From an uncultured Collinsella sp. (GTDB lineage Bacteria > Actinomycetota > Coriobacteriia > Coriobacteriales > Coriobacteriaceae), in the NCBI GenBank assembly GCA_900757615.1, contig CAAEON010000029.1, positions 1 to 61,647 on the forward strand: 61,647 bases of DNA. Direction: 5' to 3'. A program made the position numbers and the translations under genes. Shown here piece after piece: positions 25,953-35,010 of the stretch. Below the pieces are notes generated by a model. The model did not search any database. It worked only from the letters and a program-made list of their open reading frames with translations, and was not told where the DNA came from. The stretch's first letter is position 1. The number at the start of each line of letters is the position of its first letter.

Positions 25953-27035
25953 TTGTCTCTATCCCATTCTTTGCCGCGCGAGCTGACGCGCCCCGTGCAT
26001 GTGGGCGGCGTGCAGATCGGCGGCGGCGCGCCGGTGGTGGTTCAGTCCATGACCTGCACCGATACCGCTGATGCCCAGGCAACGCTTGCGCAAGTGTGCG
26101 CGTTGGCGCAGGCTGGCTGCGATATCGTGCGTGTGAGCGTGCCCACCGAGGCCGCGCTCGAGGGCTTTCGTACCATCTGTGCTGAGTCTCCGGTGCCGAT
26201 TGTTGCCGATATTCACTTTAACCATAAGCTCGCCATCGGCGCCGTCGAGGCTGGTGCCGCCAAGCTGCGCATCAATCCCGGCAATATCGGTGATTGGGCT
26301 AAGGTCGATGCCGTCATCGATGCCGCCGGCGCTGCGGGCTGTGCGATTCGCATCGGTGTCAACGCCGGTTCGCTCGAGCAGGACATCGCCGAGCGCGAAG
26401 ACCTCACGCAGCCCGAAAAGCTCGTGATGTCGAGCGAGCGTTTTGTGCAGCACTTTGAGGACCGTGGGTTTACCAACATCGTGCTATCCGCCAAGGCCCA
26501 TAGTGTACAGACGACGCTCGATACCTATCGAGCCCTGTCGCGTGAGATTCCCCACGTTCCGCTTCACCTGGGCGTAACCGAGGCGGGTACCAAGCTTCAG
26601 GGCACCATTAAGAGCTCGGTGGGCCTTGGTATTCTGCTGTCTGAGGGTATTGGTGACACCATGCGTGTCTCTCTCACGGCCGATCCGGTTGAGGAGCCGC
26701 CGGTTGCCTGGGGTATTCTGCAGTCGCTGGGCCTGCGTCGCCGTGGCCCTGAGATTGTCTCGTGCCCCACGTGCGCCCGCTGCCAGGTTAACCTCATTCC
26801 CATCGCCGAGGAGGTCACCGAGCGGCTTAAGAACTACTCCGCGCCGCTTTCTATCGCTGTGATGGGATGTGCCGTTAATGGCCCCGGTGAGGCTTCTGAT
26901 GCCGACCTGGGCGTTGCTTGCGGACGTGGTCAGGCCTTGCTCTTTTCGCATGGCCAGATCATTGGTAAAGTAGCTGAGGACCAAATTGTCGACGCGCTTA
27001 TGGCAGAGGTCGACAAACTTATTGAGGAGAAATAA
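25953..27035 (+). CDS. ispG: 4-hydroxy-3-methylbut-2-en-1-yl diphosphate synthase (flavodoxin)
   Basis: IspG is a [4Fe-4S] enzyme of the MEP pathway that forms HMBPP. The 360-residue protein starts near RPVHVGGVQIGG and has VVQSMTCTDTAD, ADIHFNHKLA and NPGNIG for the barrel. The cluster cysteines are in SCPTCARCQVN and the C-terminal GCAVNGPGEA glutamate ligand region is intact. The TTG at 25953 is chosen because GGGGAG precedes it by 8 bases. It is contiguous with proS (no gap). Confidence 0.95.
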   Translation: MSLSHSLPRELTRPVHVGGVQIGGGAPVVVQSMTCTDTADAQATLAQVCALAQAGCDIVRVSVPTEAALEGFRTICAESPVPIVADIHFNHKLAIGAVEAGAAKLRINPGNIGDWAKVDAVIDAAGAAGCAIRIGVNAGSLEQDIAEREDLTQPEKLVMSSERFVQHFEDRGFTNIVLSAKAHSVQTTLDTYRALSREIPHVPLHLGVTEAGTKLQGTIKSSVGLGILLSEGIGDTMRVSLTADPVEEPPVAWGILQSLGLRRRGPEIVSCPTCARCQVNLIPIAEEVTERLKNYSAPLSIAVMGCAVNGPGEASDADLGVACGRGQALLFSHGQIIGKVAEDQIVDALMAEVDKLIEEK

Positions 27036-28757
<1,722 letters not shown>

Positions 28758-28787
28758 TCGGCGATTTCGCATGTAGTTCGAAATACG

Positions 28788-28836
28788 GGACGGCCCCGCA
28801 TTTCTCCAGATCGGGGAGATGTGGGGCCGTCCTTTT
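28788..28836 (+). terminator. proS intrinsic terminator
   Basis: A 20-base stem (28788-28807 with 28813-28832, a few wobbles) and 5-base loop are followed by TTTT. Confidence 0.92.
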
Positions 28837-28860
28837 ATCTTGTGGCATCCTCGATATCTA

Positions 28861-28904
28861 AAAGGAAAACCCCAGTGCCCTAATGAACTGCGGGGTTTTC
28901 CTTT
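28861..28904. terminator. Bidirectional terminator
   Basis: AAAGGAAAACCCC (28861-28873) pairs with GGGGTTTTCCTTT (28892-28904). T-runs follow on both strands. It separates proS from the convergent kinase gene and probably serves the latter. Confidence 0.88.
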
Positions 28905-28936
28905 GTGCCTCCGATGCGAAATAAATCGCTCAGATA

Positions 28937-29701
28937 TTACTGATAATCGACGACGTCGATCCAGTTCTTAAGGAACTCATCGTTCACGTTACGCTTACGA
29001 GCGAGCTCGGAAGCGGCGACGATGCTCGTCCACTGACGCACGACCTGCATGGGCATGTCGGCGCGGTCGCAGTAGAGCTCCAGGTAGGCCTCAGCCTGAT
29101 CCTTGCTGTTGAGGGCGAAGAGCAGGTAGGTGGTGGCAACGTCGGCAGCAGGGGAGCCCTGGGTGGCGTGTGCCCAGTCGCAGACATACAGCTGGCCGTC
29201 GTCGCCGACGATGACGTTAGAGGGGTTGAAGTCGCCGTGGCAGACCTTGAACTCCTTGGTCATGCCGTCCAGACGCTCCTGAAGGTTGTAGCGCGTGGTG
29301 GCATTGAGCTGATCGAGGCTGTCGATCATGCGGGCGAACTTGTCGCGCTGACGGTTGAGCAGCGGGGAGGTGTAGCCGTGGATCTCGATCTGGAGGTCGA
29401 CGAACATCTCGAGGTACTCACCAAAGCGCTGGGGCTCGGCAGTCATCTTCTCGGCAAGGGTGGTGCCCGGAACCTTCTCGGTCACGAGAGCCCAGCCGTT
29501 GGCGTTCTCGAGCTGAGAAACCTCGAGCGCCTTGGGGCTGCGGATGCCGCACTCATTGATGCGGGCAAGATTCAAAGCCTCGTTGAACACGTCGGAGACA
29601 GGCTTGGTCTCGTTAAAGACCTTGACGATCTTGTCGCCCAGGTCGTAAACGACCTTGTTGCCACGGCGGACGAGCTCGGTCTTGGAATCGGGTAGCAGCA
29701 T
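28937..29701 (-). CDS. Aminoglycoside phosphotransferase / choline kinase-fold protein
   Basis: This is an APH-fold small-molecule kinase of unknown substrate. Of 254 residues, the N-lobe has KVVYDLGDKIVKVF with the probable ATP-binding Lys. The catalytic loop is VCHGDFNPSNVIV (HGDxxxxN) and the metal-binding motif is YVCDWAHATQG (DWA). VTEKVPGTTLAEKM resembles the hinge region. There is no signal peptide or membrane segment. It lies downstream of adhE on the same strand after a stem-loop and could be co-transcribed. Nothing visible points to antibiotic resistance; housekeeping kinases of this fold are common. Confidence 0.8.
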   Translation of the reverse strand: MLLPDSKTELVRRGNKVVYDLGDKIVKVFNETKPVSDVFNEALNLARINECGIRSPKALEVSQLENANGWALVTEKVPGTTLAEKMTAEPQRFGEYLEMFVDLQIEIHGYTSPLLNRQRDKFARMIDSLDQLNATTRYNLQERLDGMTKEFKVCHGDFNPSNVIVGDDGQLYVCDWAHATQGSPAADVATTYLLFALNSKDQAEAYLELYCDRADMPMQVVRQWTSIVAASELARKRNVNDEFLKNWIDVVDYQ

Positions 29702-29734
29702 GGTTGCATCCTTTCAACGATGCGATAGAAGCGA

Positions 29735-29771
29735 CGGCGGGGGTGTGTGAAACACCCGTGCACCCCCGCCG
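29735..29771 (-). other. Stem-loop between adhE and the kinase gene
   Basis: CGGCGGGGGTG (29735-29745) pairs perfectly with CACCCCCGCCG (29761-29771). No T-run follows on the minus strand, so it may be a leaky terminator or an mRNA-stabilising hairpin. Confidence 0.6.
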
Positions 29772-29789
29772 TTAAAAACCGTGCTAAAA

Positions 29790-32438
29790 CTAGCAGACGG
29801 CGTAGTCCTGGGGCTCGCGGCCGTAGTAGGCGTCCAGGTAGAGCTCCTTGATCTCGCTCATGAGCGGGTAGCGCGGGTTAGCGCCGGTGCACTGGTCGTT
29901 GAATGCCTGCTCGGTCATCTCGTCGAGGGTGTCGAGGAAGTACTGCTCGTCAACACCGTAGTCGGCGATGGTCTTCTTGACGCCGATGAAGTCCTTGAGC
30001 TCCTCGAGCTTCGTGATGAAGTTCTCGAAGACCTCCTTGTCGTCCTTGCCCTCGATGCCGCAGTACTTGGCCATCTCGGCGTAGTTGTGCAGTGCGTTGG
30101 GGTAAGGATACTGGGAGAACGTGCCCATCTTGACGGGAGCCTCGGCGGCGTTGTAGCGCATGACGCGGGTCAGGATGACGGCGTTGGCGAGGCCGTGGGG
30201 CAGGTGATGGAAGGCGCCGAGCTTGTGGGCCATGGAGTGGTTGAGGCCCAGGAAGGCGTTGGCGAAGGCCATACCGGCCATGCAGGAGGCGTTGTGCATC
30301 TCCTCGCGGGCATGCGGGTCCTTGGCGCCGTTCGTGAAGCTGGAGGGCAGGTTCTCAAAGACGAGCTTGGCAGCGCGCTCGGAGAGGCCCTTGGTGTAGT
30401 CGGAAGCCATGATGGAGACGTAGGACTCGATGGCGTGGGTCATGACGTCGATGCCGGAGGCAGCGGTCAGGCCGCGCGGGGCAGTCATGCAGTTGTCGGC
30501 GTCGACGATAGCCATGTTGGGGAGCAGCGCGTAGTCGGCGAGCGGCCACTTGATGCCGGTCTCCTTGTCGGTGATGATGGCGAACGGCGTGCACTCGGAA
30601 CCGGTGCCCGAAGAGGTCGGGACGGCGACGAAGTAGGCCTTCTTGCCCATCTCGGGGAAGGTGAAGATACGCTTGCGGATGTCCATGAAGTCCATGGCCA
30701 TGTCCTCAAACTTGCACTCGGGGTGCTCGTACATCATCCACATGATCTTGCCGGCGTCCATAGCGGAGCCACCGCCGACGGCGATGATGACGTCCGGCTC
30801 AAAGAGAGCCATCTGCTTGGCGCCGCGACGTGCGCACTGCAGCGACGGATCGGGCTCGACGTCGTAGAAGCAGTCGTGGGCGATGCCCATCTCGTCGAGC
30901 TTGGCCTCGATGGCGCGAGTGTTGCCATTCTTGAAGAGGAACTGGTCGGTGACGATGAAGGCGCGCTTCTTGCCCATGACGTTGCCCAGCTCGTCGAGGG
31001 CGACGGGCGTGGAACCCTTCTTGAAGTAGACCTTCTCGGGAGCGCGGAACCACAGCATGTTCTCACGGCGCTCGGCCACAGTCTTAACGTTGATCAAGTG
31101 CTTCACCCCAACGTTCTCGGAGACGGAGTTGCCGCCCCAGGAGCCGCAGCCCAGGGTCAGAGACGGCTTCATGCCAAAGTTGTACAGGTCACCGATGCCG
31201 CCGTGCGAGGACGGGGTGTTGATGACGATACGGCAGGCCTTCATGACGTGCTCGAACAGGCTGATCTTCTCGGCCTGAGCGGGGTGCACGTACAGAGAGG
31301 CGGTGTGGCCCGGGCCACCGGCGAGCACCAGGTGCTCGGCCTTGTCGACGGCCTCCTGGAAGTCCTTGGCGTGGTACATGGCCAGGACCGGGGAGAGCTT
31401 CTCGTGGGAGAACTCCTCCTTGGCGGGGTCGGTGGAGGTGACCTCGGCGATCAGGATCTTGGTCTTGGCGGGAACCTCGATGCCGGCGAGCTCGGCGATC
31501 TTGGCGGCAGCCATGCCGGGGATGCGGTGATCGAGGGCGCCGTTCTTGAACATGGCGGCACGCAGGGCCTCCATCTCGGCACCCTGCTTGACGAAGTAGC
31601 AGCCGCGCTTCTGGAACTCGGCCTTGACCTGGTCATAGATGGTGTCGATGACGGTCACGGACTGCTCGGAAGCGCAGATCATGCCGTTGTCGAAGGTCTT
31701 GGAGTGGATGATGGAGTTGACGGCGAGCAGCACGTCGGCGGTGTCGTCGATGACGACCGGGGTGTTACCGGCGCCAACGCCCAGAGCGGGCTTGCCCGAG
31801 GAGTAAGCGGCCTTGACCATGCCCGGGCCACCGGTGGCGAGGATGATGTCGACGTCGCGCATGACCATGTTGGTCAGCTCGATGGAGGGGACATCGACCC
31901 AGCCGATGATGCCCTCGGGGGCGCCGGCCTTGACGGCGGCGTCAAGCACGAGCTTGGCGGCGGCGATGGTGCACTTGGCGGCAGCCGGGTGCGGGGAGAT
32001 GATGATGGCGTTGCGGGTCTTCAGGCTGATCAGCGTCTTGAAGATCGCGGTGGAGGTGGGGTTGGTCGTCGGGATGACGGCGCCCACGATGCCGATGGGC
32101 TCGGCGATCTTGGTGATGCCGTAAGCCTCGTCGCGCTCCAGGACACCACAGGTCTTGGTGTTCTTGTAAGCGTTGTAGATGTACTCTGCGGCGTAGTGGT
32201 TCTTGATGACCTTGTCCTCAAGAACGCCGCGGCCGGTCTCCTCGATGGCCATCTTCGCCAACGGGATACGAGCCTTGTTGGCGGCCATGGCGGCCTCATA
32301 GAAGATCTTGTCGACCTGCTCCTGCGTGTACGTAGCAAAAAGCGCCTGGGCCTCTCGCATCTGAGCGAGCTTAGCCTCAAGCGCCTCTACGTTGTCCACA
32401 ATTGCGGGAGTAGTGTTTTCCGGTGACTTTTTCACCAT
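29790..32438 (-). CDS. adhE: Bifunctional acetaldehyde-CoA/alcohol dehydrogenase
   Basis: AdhE reduces acetyl-CoA to acetaldehyde and then ethanol, regenerating two NAD+ in fermentation. The 882 residues include both halves. The N-terminal aldehyde dehydrogenase has the catalytic Cys255 in NGMICASEQS. The C-terminal iron-dependent alcohol dehydrogenase has VGGGSAMDAGKIMW, the metal-binding GLNHSMAHKLGAFHH and HLPHGLANA. The ATG at 32438 has an AAGGAGAC site. Its upstream region carries LacI-type operators. It stands alone apart from a possible read-through to the downstream kinase. Confidence 0.97.
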   Translation of the reverse strand: MVKKSPENTTPAIVDNVEALEAKLAQMREAQALFATYTQEQVDKIFYEAAMAANKARIPLAKMAIEETGRGVLEDKVIKNHYAAEYIYNAYKNTKTCGVLERDEAYGITKIAEPIGIVGAVIPTTNPTSTAIFKTLISLKTRNAIIISPHPAAAKCTIAAAKLVLDAAVKAGAPEGIIGWVDVPSIELTNMVMRDVDIILATGGPGMVKAAYSSGKPALGVGAGNTPVVIDDTADVLLAVNSIIHSKTFDNGMICASEQSVTVIDTIYDQVKAEFQKRGCYFVKQGAEMEALRAAMFKNGALDHRIPGMAAAKIAELAGIEVPAKTKILIAEVTSTDPAKEEFSHEKLSPVLAMYHAKDFQEAVDKAEHLVLAGGPGHTASLYVHPAQAEKISLFEHVMKACRIVINTPSSHGGIGDLYNFGMKPSLTLGCGSWGGNSVSENVGVKHLINVKTVAERRENMLWFRAPEKVYFKKGSTPVALDELGNVMGKKRAFIVTDQFLFKNGNTRAIEAKLDEMGIAHDCFYDVEPDPSLQCARRGAKQMALFEPDVIIAVGGGSAMDAGKIMWMMYEHPECKFEDMAMDFMDIRKRIFTFPEMGKKAYFVAVPTSSGTGSECTPFAIITDKETGIKWPLADYALLPNMAIVDADNCMTAPRGLTAASGIDVMTHAIESYVSIMASDYTKGLSERAAKLVFENLPSSFTNGAKDPHAREEMHNASCMAGMAFANAFLGLNHSMAHKLGAFHHLPHGLANAVILTRVMRYNAAEAPVKMGTFSQYPYPNALHNYAEMAKYCGIEGKDDKEVFENFITKLEELKDFIGVKKTIADYGVDEQYFLDTLDEMTEQAFNDQCTGANPRYPLMSEIKELYLDAYYGREPQDYAVC

Positions 32439-32478
32439 TTGTGTCTCCTTGCGATCGGAGATTTACCCTACGCCTTGC

Positions 32479-32484
32479 ATGATA
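32479..32484 (-). promoter_or_regulatory. Candidate -10 box for adhE
   Basis: The minus strand reads TATCAT about 40 bases before the adhE ATG. No good -35 is at the right distance, so the promoter is probably activated or the true start lies further upstream. Confidence 0.4.
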
Positions 32485-32530
32485 GCAATAAATAATTCGG
32501 CGAGCGGTAAGATTCCTGTAAAAGGCACAC

Positions 32531-32560
32531 TAAAACGCTTCAACAAACTGAAACGTTTCA
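32531..32560. promoter_or_regulatory. Tandem LacI/GalR-type operators upstream of adhE
   Basis: TGAAACGTTTCA (32549-32560) is a perfect palindrome with the AAACGTTT core of LacI-family operators. TAAAACGCTTCA (32531-32542) is a degenerate second copy 18 bases away. On the minus strand both read TTGAAxCGTTT. Confidence 0.6.
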
Positions 32561-32595
32561 ACTAAAACAATCTGCCTGCTGCATCGCCCCGCTCT

Positions 32596-32637
32596 TTGGG
32601 GACAGTTCACATGAGTGCTTTCACTCATTGGGGACAG
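32596..32637. repeat. REP-like doublet, left of RAYT
   Basis: TTGGGGACAG occurs twice in the same orientation (32596-32605 and 32628-32637). Between them a perfect hairpin ATGAGTG/CACTCAT (32611-32617, 32622-32628) has a CTTT loop. Confidence 0.8.
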
Positions 32638-32769
32638 ACATCGTTTTGTCATTTTGCCGTTCTGGACCTGTTTATGCCGCTCATTGGATATAAATAGGTC
32701 ACAGGCTCAGCATTTCGCGTTCCTTCTCTCCTTTTAGGTGTTGCCTGTTCAGTTTTGAAAGGAGAGATT

Positions 32770-33546
32770 ATGCCCCGATGCGCCCGCGCCGTTTCGCTCA
32801 CCGGCTATTACCACGTCTTTGACCGTGGCAACTCCAAGCAGATTATTTTTGAAGATGATTCTGACCGATATCGTTTCTTATCGGATATCTCGGACAGGTT
32901 TGCTCGCCATAAAGTGGCGGTGTTGGCTTGGTGCCTTATGGACAACCACTTCCATTTGATGGTTGATGACCCATATGACAACCTTTCAAAGGCAATGCAG
33001 TGCGCACTGACGGCGTATGCTAAGTATTTCAATGGGAAAACGGGAAGAACGGGTCATCTGTTTGACAATCGCTATTCGCGTGTTGCGGTTGAGTCGGACA
33101 CGCAGGCGGTGCAGCTGCTCGATTATATCCATCTCAATCCCGTGAAAGGTGCGCTCGACTCGCTCGAGGCGTATCGCTGGTCAAGCTTCAAGGCATATCA
33201 GCTGGGCTACGATCCCTTTGACATCTGTGATGCGGCCCCTATGCTCGATATTGTCGGGGGATCTCGTCGCTATTGCGAGCATCTTAAGGAAGTTGCCGGG
33301 CGTATTTGGTCAGTGGAGATTCTTCCGCGTCGACGGATCCCCGATGAGGACGCTCTTTCCGTTGCGCGCGAAGTCCTGCTCAGCATAGATCCTGCGCTGC
33401 TCAAGGCCCTGCCTCGCCCCGAACGTGATGCGTGTCTGCTGAGGCTCAGGCGGGCACATCTCACGGTCAAGCAGATTGTCCGCATCACCGGCATTGGCGC
33501 CACAAGCGTGACCAAGGCCACCACAGGCTGGAACGAGGCGGCCTGA
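32770..33546 (+). CDS. REP-associated tyrosine transposase (RAYT, Y1/IS200-like)
   Basis: RAYTs are single-copy HUH nucleases that cut and mobilise short REP palindromes in bacterial genomes. The 258-residue protein has the metal-binding HUH motif in MDNHFHLMVDD and a candidate catalytic Tyr in LTAYAKYFN. GHLFDNRYSR and LLDYIHLNPVKG follow, then a C-terminal helix-turn-helix-like RITGIGATSVT. The ATG at 32770 has AAAGGAGAG just upstream. It looks intact and lies between inverted REP-like doublets, without the left/right ends of a classical IS200 element. It shows the same C-terminal layout as the remnant at the left end of the window. Confidence 0.93.
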   Translation: MPRCARAVSLTGYYHVFDRGNSKQIIFEDDSDRYRFLSDISDRFARHKVAVLAWCLMDNHFHLMVDDPYDNLSKAMQCALTAYAKYFNGKTGRTGHLFDNRYSRVAVESDTQAVQLLDYIHLNPVKGALDSLEAYRWSSFKAYQLGYDPFDICDAAPMLDIVGGSRRYCEHLKEVAGRIWSVEILPRRRIPDEDALSVAREVLLSIDPALLKALPRPERDACLLRLRRAHLTVKQIVRITGIGATSVTKATTGWNEAA

Positions 33547-33621
33547 GGTATGGATTGGGGCCGATCGAAACGCCGTGAGTTCATCGATGCATTGTGAGCT
33601 TAGGAAAGCACCCATTTAAGT

Positions 33622-33664
33622 CTGTCCCCAATGCGTGAAAACACTCATGTAAGTCTGTCCCCAA
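33622..33664. repeat. REP-like doublet, right of RAYT (inverted)
   Basis: CTGTCCCCAA occurs at 33622-33631 and 33655-33664, the reverse complement of the left doublet, with spacing 33 versus 32. The hairpin between is ATGcGTG/CACTCAT with an AAAA loop (33631-33648). Confidence 0.8.
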
Positions 33665-33677
33665 TGAGTACCAATGC

Positions 33678-33713
33678 ACAAAAAAGGCGCCCTCCGTAGG
33701 GGAGGACGCCTTT
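33678..33713 (-). terminator. rpmB intrinsic terminator
   Basis: On the minus strand a 13-bp stem (33701-33713 with 33683-33695, one wobble) and 5-base loop are followed by a T-run. A further stem (AGGTCTT 33735-33741, AAGACCT 33772-33778) lies between it and the rpmB stop. Confidence 0.9.
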
Positions 33714-33781
33714 GGTAAGTTCTATGTGAACGCGAGGTCTTTGACCCGGAGAGTCCGAGGTACTTGTTGGTAAGACCTTAT

Positions 33782-33970
33782 TTAGGAGCGCGCAACCTTG
33801 CCGGACTTGAGGCAGGTGGAGCAAACGTTCATCTTGCGACGGTGACCATCGACGACGACGTAGACGCGCTGGATGTTGGGGCGGAACTTACGGTTGGTGA
33901 CGCGGTGAGAGTGGCTGATGGAGCGACCGGCAACGGGGTGCTTACCGCAAACTTCGCAAACTTTGGACAT
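33782..33970 (-). CDS. rpmB: 50S ribosomal protein L28 (zinc-ribbon form)
   Basis: L28 is a small late-assembly 50S protein. The 62-residue protein starts MSKVCEVCGKHPVAG and contains SHSHRVTNRKFRPNIQ and a C-terminal CSTCLKSGKV. The two CxxC pairs make it the C+ zinc-binding form rather than the zinc-independent paralogue. The ATG at 33970 follows AAGGAGG; upstream in-frame residues are not conserved. It is monocistronic with its own promoter and terminator. Confidence 0.95.
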   Translation of the reverse strand: MSKVCEVCGKHPVAGRSISHSHRVTNRKFRPNIQRVYVVVDGHRRKMNVCSTCLKSGKVARS

Positions 33971-34024
33971 AACTGACCCTCCTTGGGCGACAAACGAACA
34001 TGTCGCGTTAACAAACAAGCCTGA

Positions 34025-34052
34025 ACTATAGCACAGAAGTCGCTCCCTGTGC
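34025..34052 (-). promoter_or_regulatory. rpmB promoter with dyad operator
   Basis: The -10 on the minus strand is TATAGT (34025-34030). Immediately upstream lies a perfect dyad GCACAG-N10-CTGTGC (34031-34036, 34047-34052) that covers the spacer and -35 area. A GCGACA/TGTCGC hairpin (33987-34006) sits in the leader beside the ribosome-binding site. Confidence 0.5.
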
Positions 34053-34261
34053 GTAAACTACACAGAAATATTCCTCTTTTGGCGATAGTGCGCACGCCAC
34101 GGCCCTGGACGTAGATCCGATTTGCGTGCAGCAGAGGGGATTATGCCAGCTCGCAACAAGGTTTTCAAGCTCGTCCCACAAATATATATAGGTTTATGGA
34201 GCGCCTGCGCCCGTTTATGGATTGCTTTGTATTTATGCTCGCAATTACGCTCGAGGTTGGC

Positions 34262-34267
34262 TACACT
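34262..34267 (+). promoter_or_regulatory. Candidate -10 box of the pyr operon
   Basis: TACACT lies about 10 bases before the first leader hairpin, with a partial -35 (TCGCAA, 34239-34244) at 17 bases. The 200 bases upstream (34053-34250) contain no gene. Confidence 0.45.
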
Positions 34268-34276
34268 ATTCGTTGA

Positions 34277-34382
34277 CCATTAAAGGGGTACGAGATACCC
34301 ACATGGAATTACATAGCTGCCAAAGAGCAGCCCTTCCTGTGGGTGTCTGGTCCGCTTTAAGCGGTCGGGCATCTATTTTTTT
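34277..34382 (+). promoter_or_regulatory. pyr operon transcription attenuator (probable PyrR-responsive)
   Basis: Three mutually exclusive structures can be drawn. An early hairpin has CCAT (34277-34280) pairing with ATGG (34303-34306) and GGGTA (34286-34290) with TACCC (34296-34300) around CGAGA. An antiterminator pairs 34294-34303 with 34338-34347. A terminator pairs 34342-34349 with 34366-34373, contains the inner CCGC/GCGG stem, and ends in a seven-T run. The early hairpin and terminator share strands with the antiterminator, the logic of PyrR attenuators: PyrR-UMP stabilises the early hairpin so transcription stops. Confidence 0.8.
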
Positions 34383-34400
34383 GACTGTGTCAGCAGTCAA
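34381..34400 (+). repeat. Hairpin between attenuator and pyrR
   Basis: TTGACTG (34381-34387) pairs with CAGTCAA (34394-34400). It overlaps the last Ts of the attenuator and precedes the pyrR ribosome-binding site GGAAGGAG. Confidence 0.55.
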
Positions 34401-34421
34401 GACATGTGAGGAAGGAGATCG

Positions 34422-35006
34422 ATGGGCACGACTTCCCCCAAGGCGGTCATCATGGACGAGACCGCCGTCAATCGAGCGATGACCCGCATCGCGCACGAGA
34501 TTCTCGAGCGCAACGAGGGCTGTGAAGACCTCGCTCTGGTCGGCATCGTCACGCGCGGCGACCTTCTGGCAAAGAAGCTCGCTGAGGAGATCAAGGAGAT
34601 CGAGGGCGTCGACGTTCCGCTCGGCAGCCTCGACATCAGCTTCTACCGCGATGACTACGCTACCAATTTCGCTCCCGCGATCCACGCCACCAACATTCCC
34701 TTTAGCGTCGACGGCAAACGCGTCGTGCTGGTGGACGACATCCTGTATACGGGCCGTACCATCCGCGCCGCTCTCGACGCCGTCATGGACCTGGGTCGTC
34801 CGAGCCGCATCGAGCTGGCGGTCCTCGTCGACCGCGGCCACCGCGAGCTCCCCATCTCGCCGGACTTTGTCGGCAAGAACGTTCCCTCGTCGCATGAGGA
34901 GAACGTGCACCTATATATGAAGGAAGTCGACGGCCACACCGCCGTCGAGATCAACGACGTCGCGCCGGGTTCCCACGTGGGCTCCGCGCCGCTGGGAGGT
35001 GAGTAG
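34422..35006 (+). CDS. pyrR: Bifunctional pyr operon attenuator / uracil phosphoribosyltransferase PyrR
   Basis: PyrR binds pyr leader RNA in a UMP-dependent way and has weak UPRT activity. The 194-residue phosphoribosyltransferase-fold protein has the PRPP loop VVLVDDILYTGRT (near residues 101-113), ALVGIVTRGDLLAKKL and DISFYRDD. The last 15 residues form a Gly/Ser-rich tail. The ATG at 34422 has AAGGAG 7 bases upstream. It is the first gene of the operon and lies just behind the attenuator it presumably controls. Confidence 0.95.
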   Translation: MGTTSPKAVIMDETAVNRAMTRIAHEILERNEGCEDLALVGIVTRGDLLAKKLAEEIKEIEGVDVPLGSLDISFYRDDYATNFAPAIHATNIPFSVDGKRVVLVDDILYTGRTIRAALDAVMDLGRPSRIELAVLVDRGHRELPISPDFVGKNVPSSHEENVHLYMKEVDGHTAVEINDVAPGSHVGSAPLGGE

Positions 35007-35010
35007 TACC

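Noticed and set aside
28937..29701. Antibiotic-resistance aminoglycoside phosphotransferase
   Set aside because: It has the APH fold motifs only; sequence, housekeeping surroundings and lack of mobile-element flanks do not support a resistance role.
29781..32426. 881-codon open frame on the + strand opposite adhE
   Set aside because: It mirrors adhE almost exactly, has Val/Gly/Leu/Asp-rich composition without any domain, and arises because the codon bias of a GC-rich gene removes stops from the antisense frame.
32439..32769. CRISPR-like repeats around the RAYT
   Set aside because: Only two copies per side, palindromic and inverted across the gene; spacing and structure fit REP elements, not a CRISPR array.
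33721..33780. tRNA-like fold downstream of rpmB
   Set aside because: The segment can form an AGGTCTT/AAGACCT stem, but has no T-loop (GTTCGA) or anticodon arm; it is part of the rpmB 3' region.
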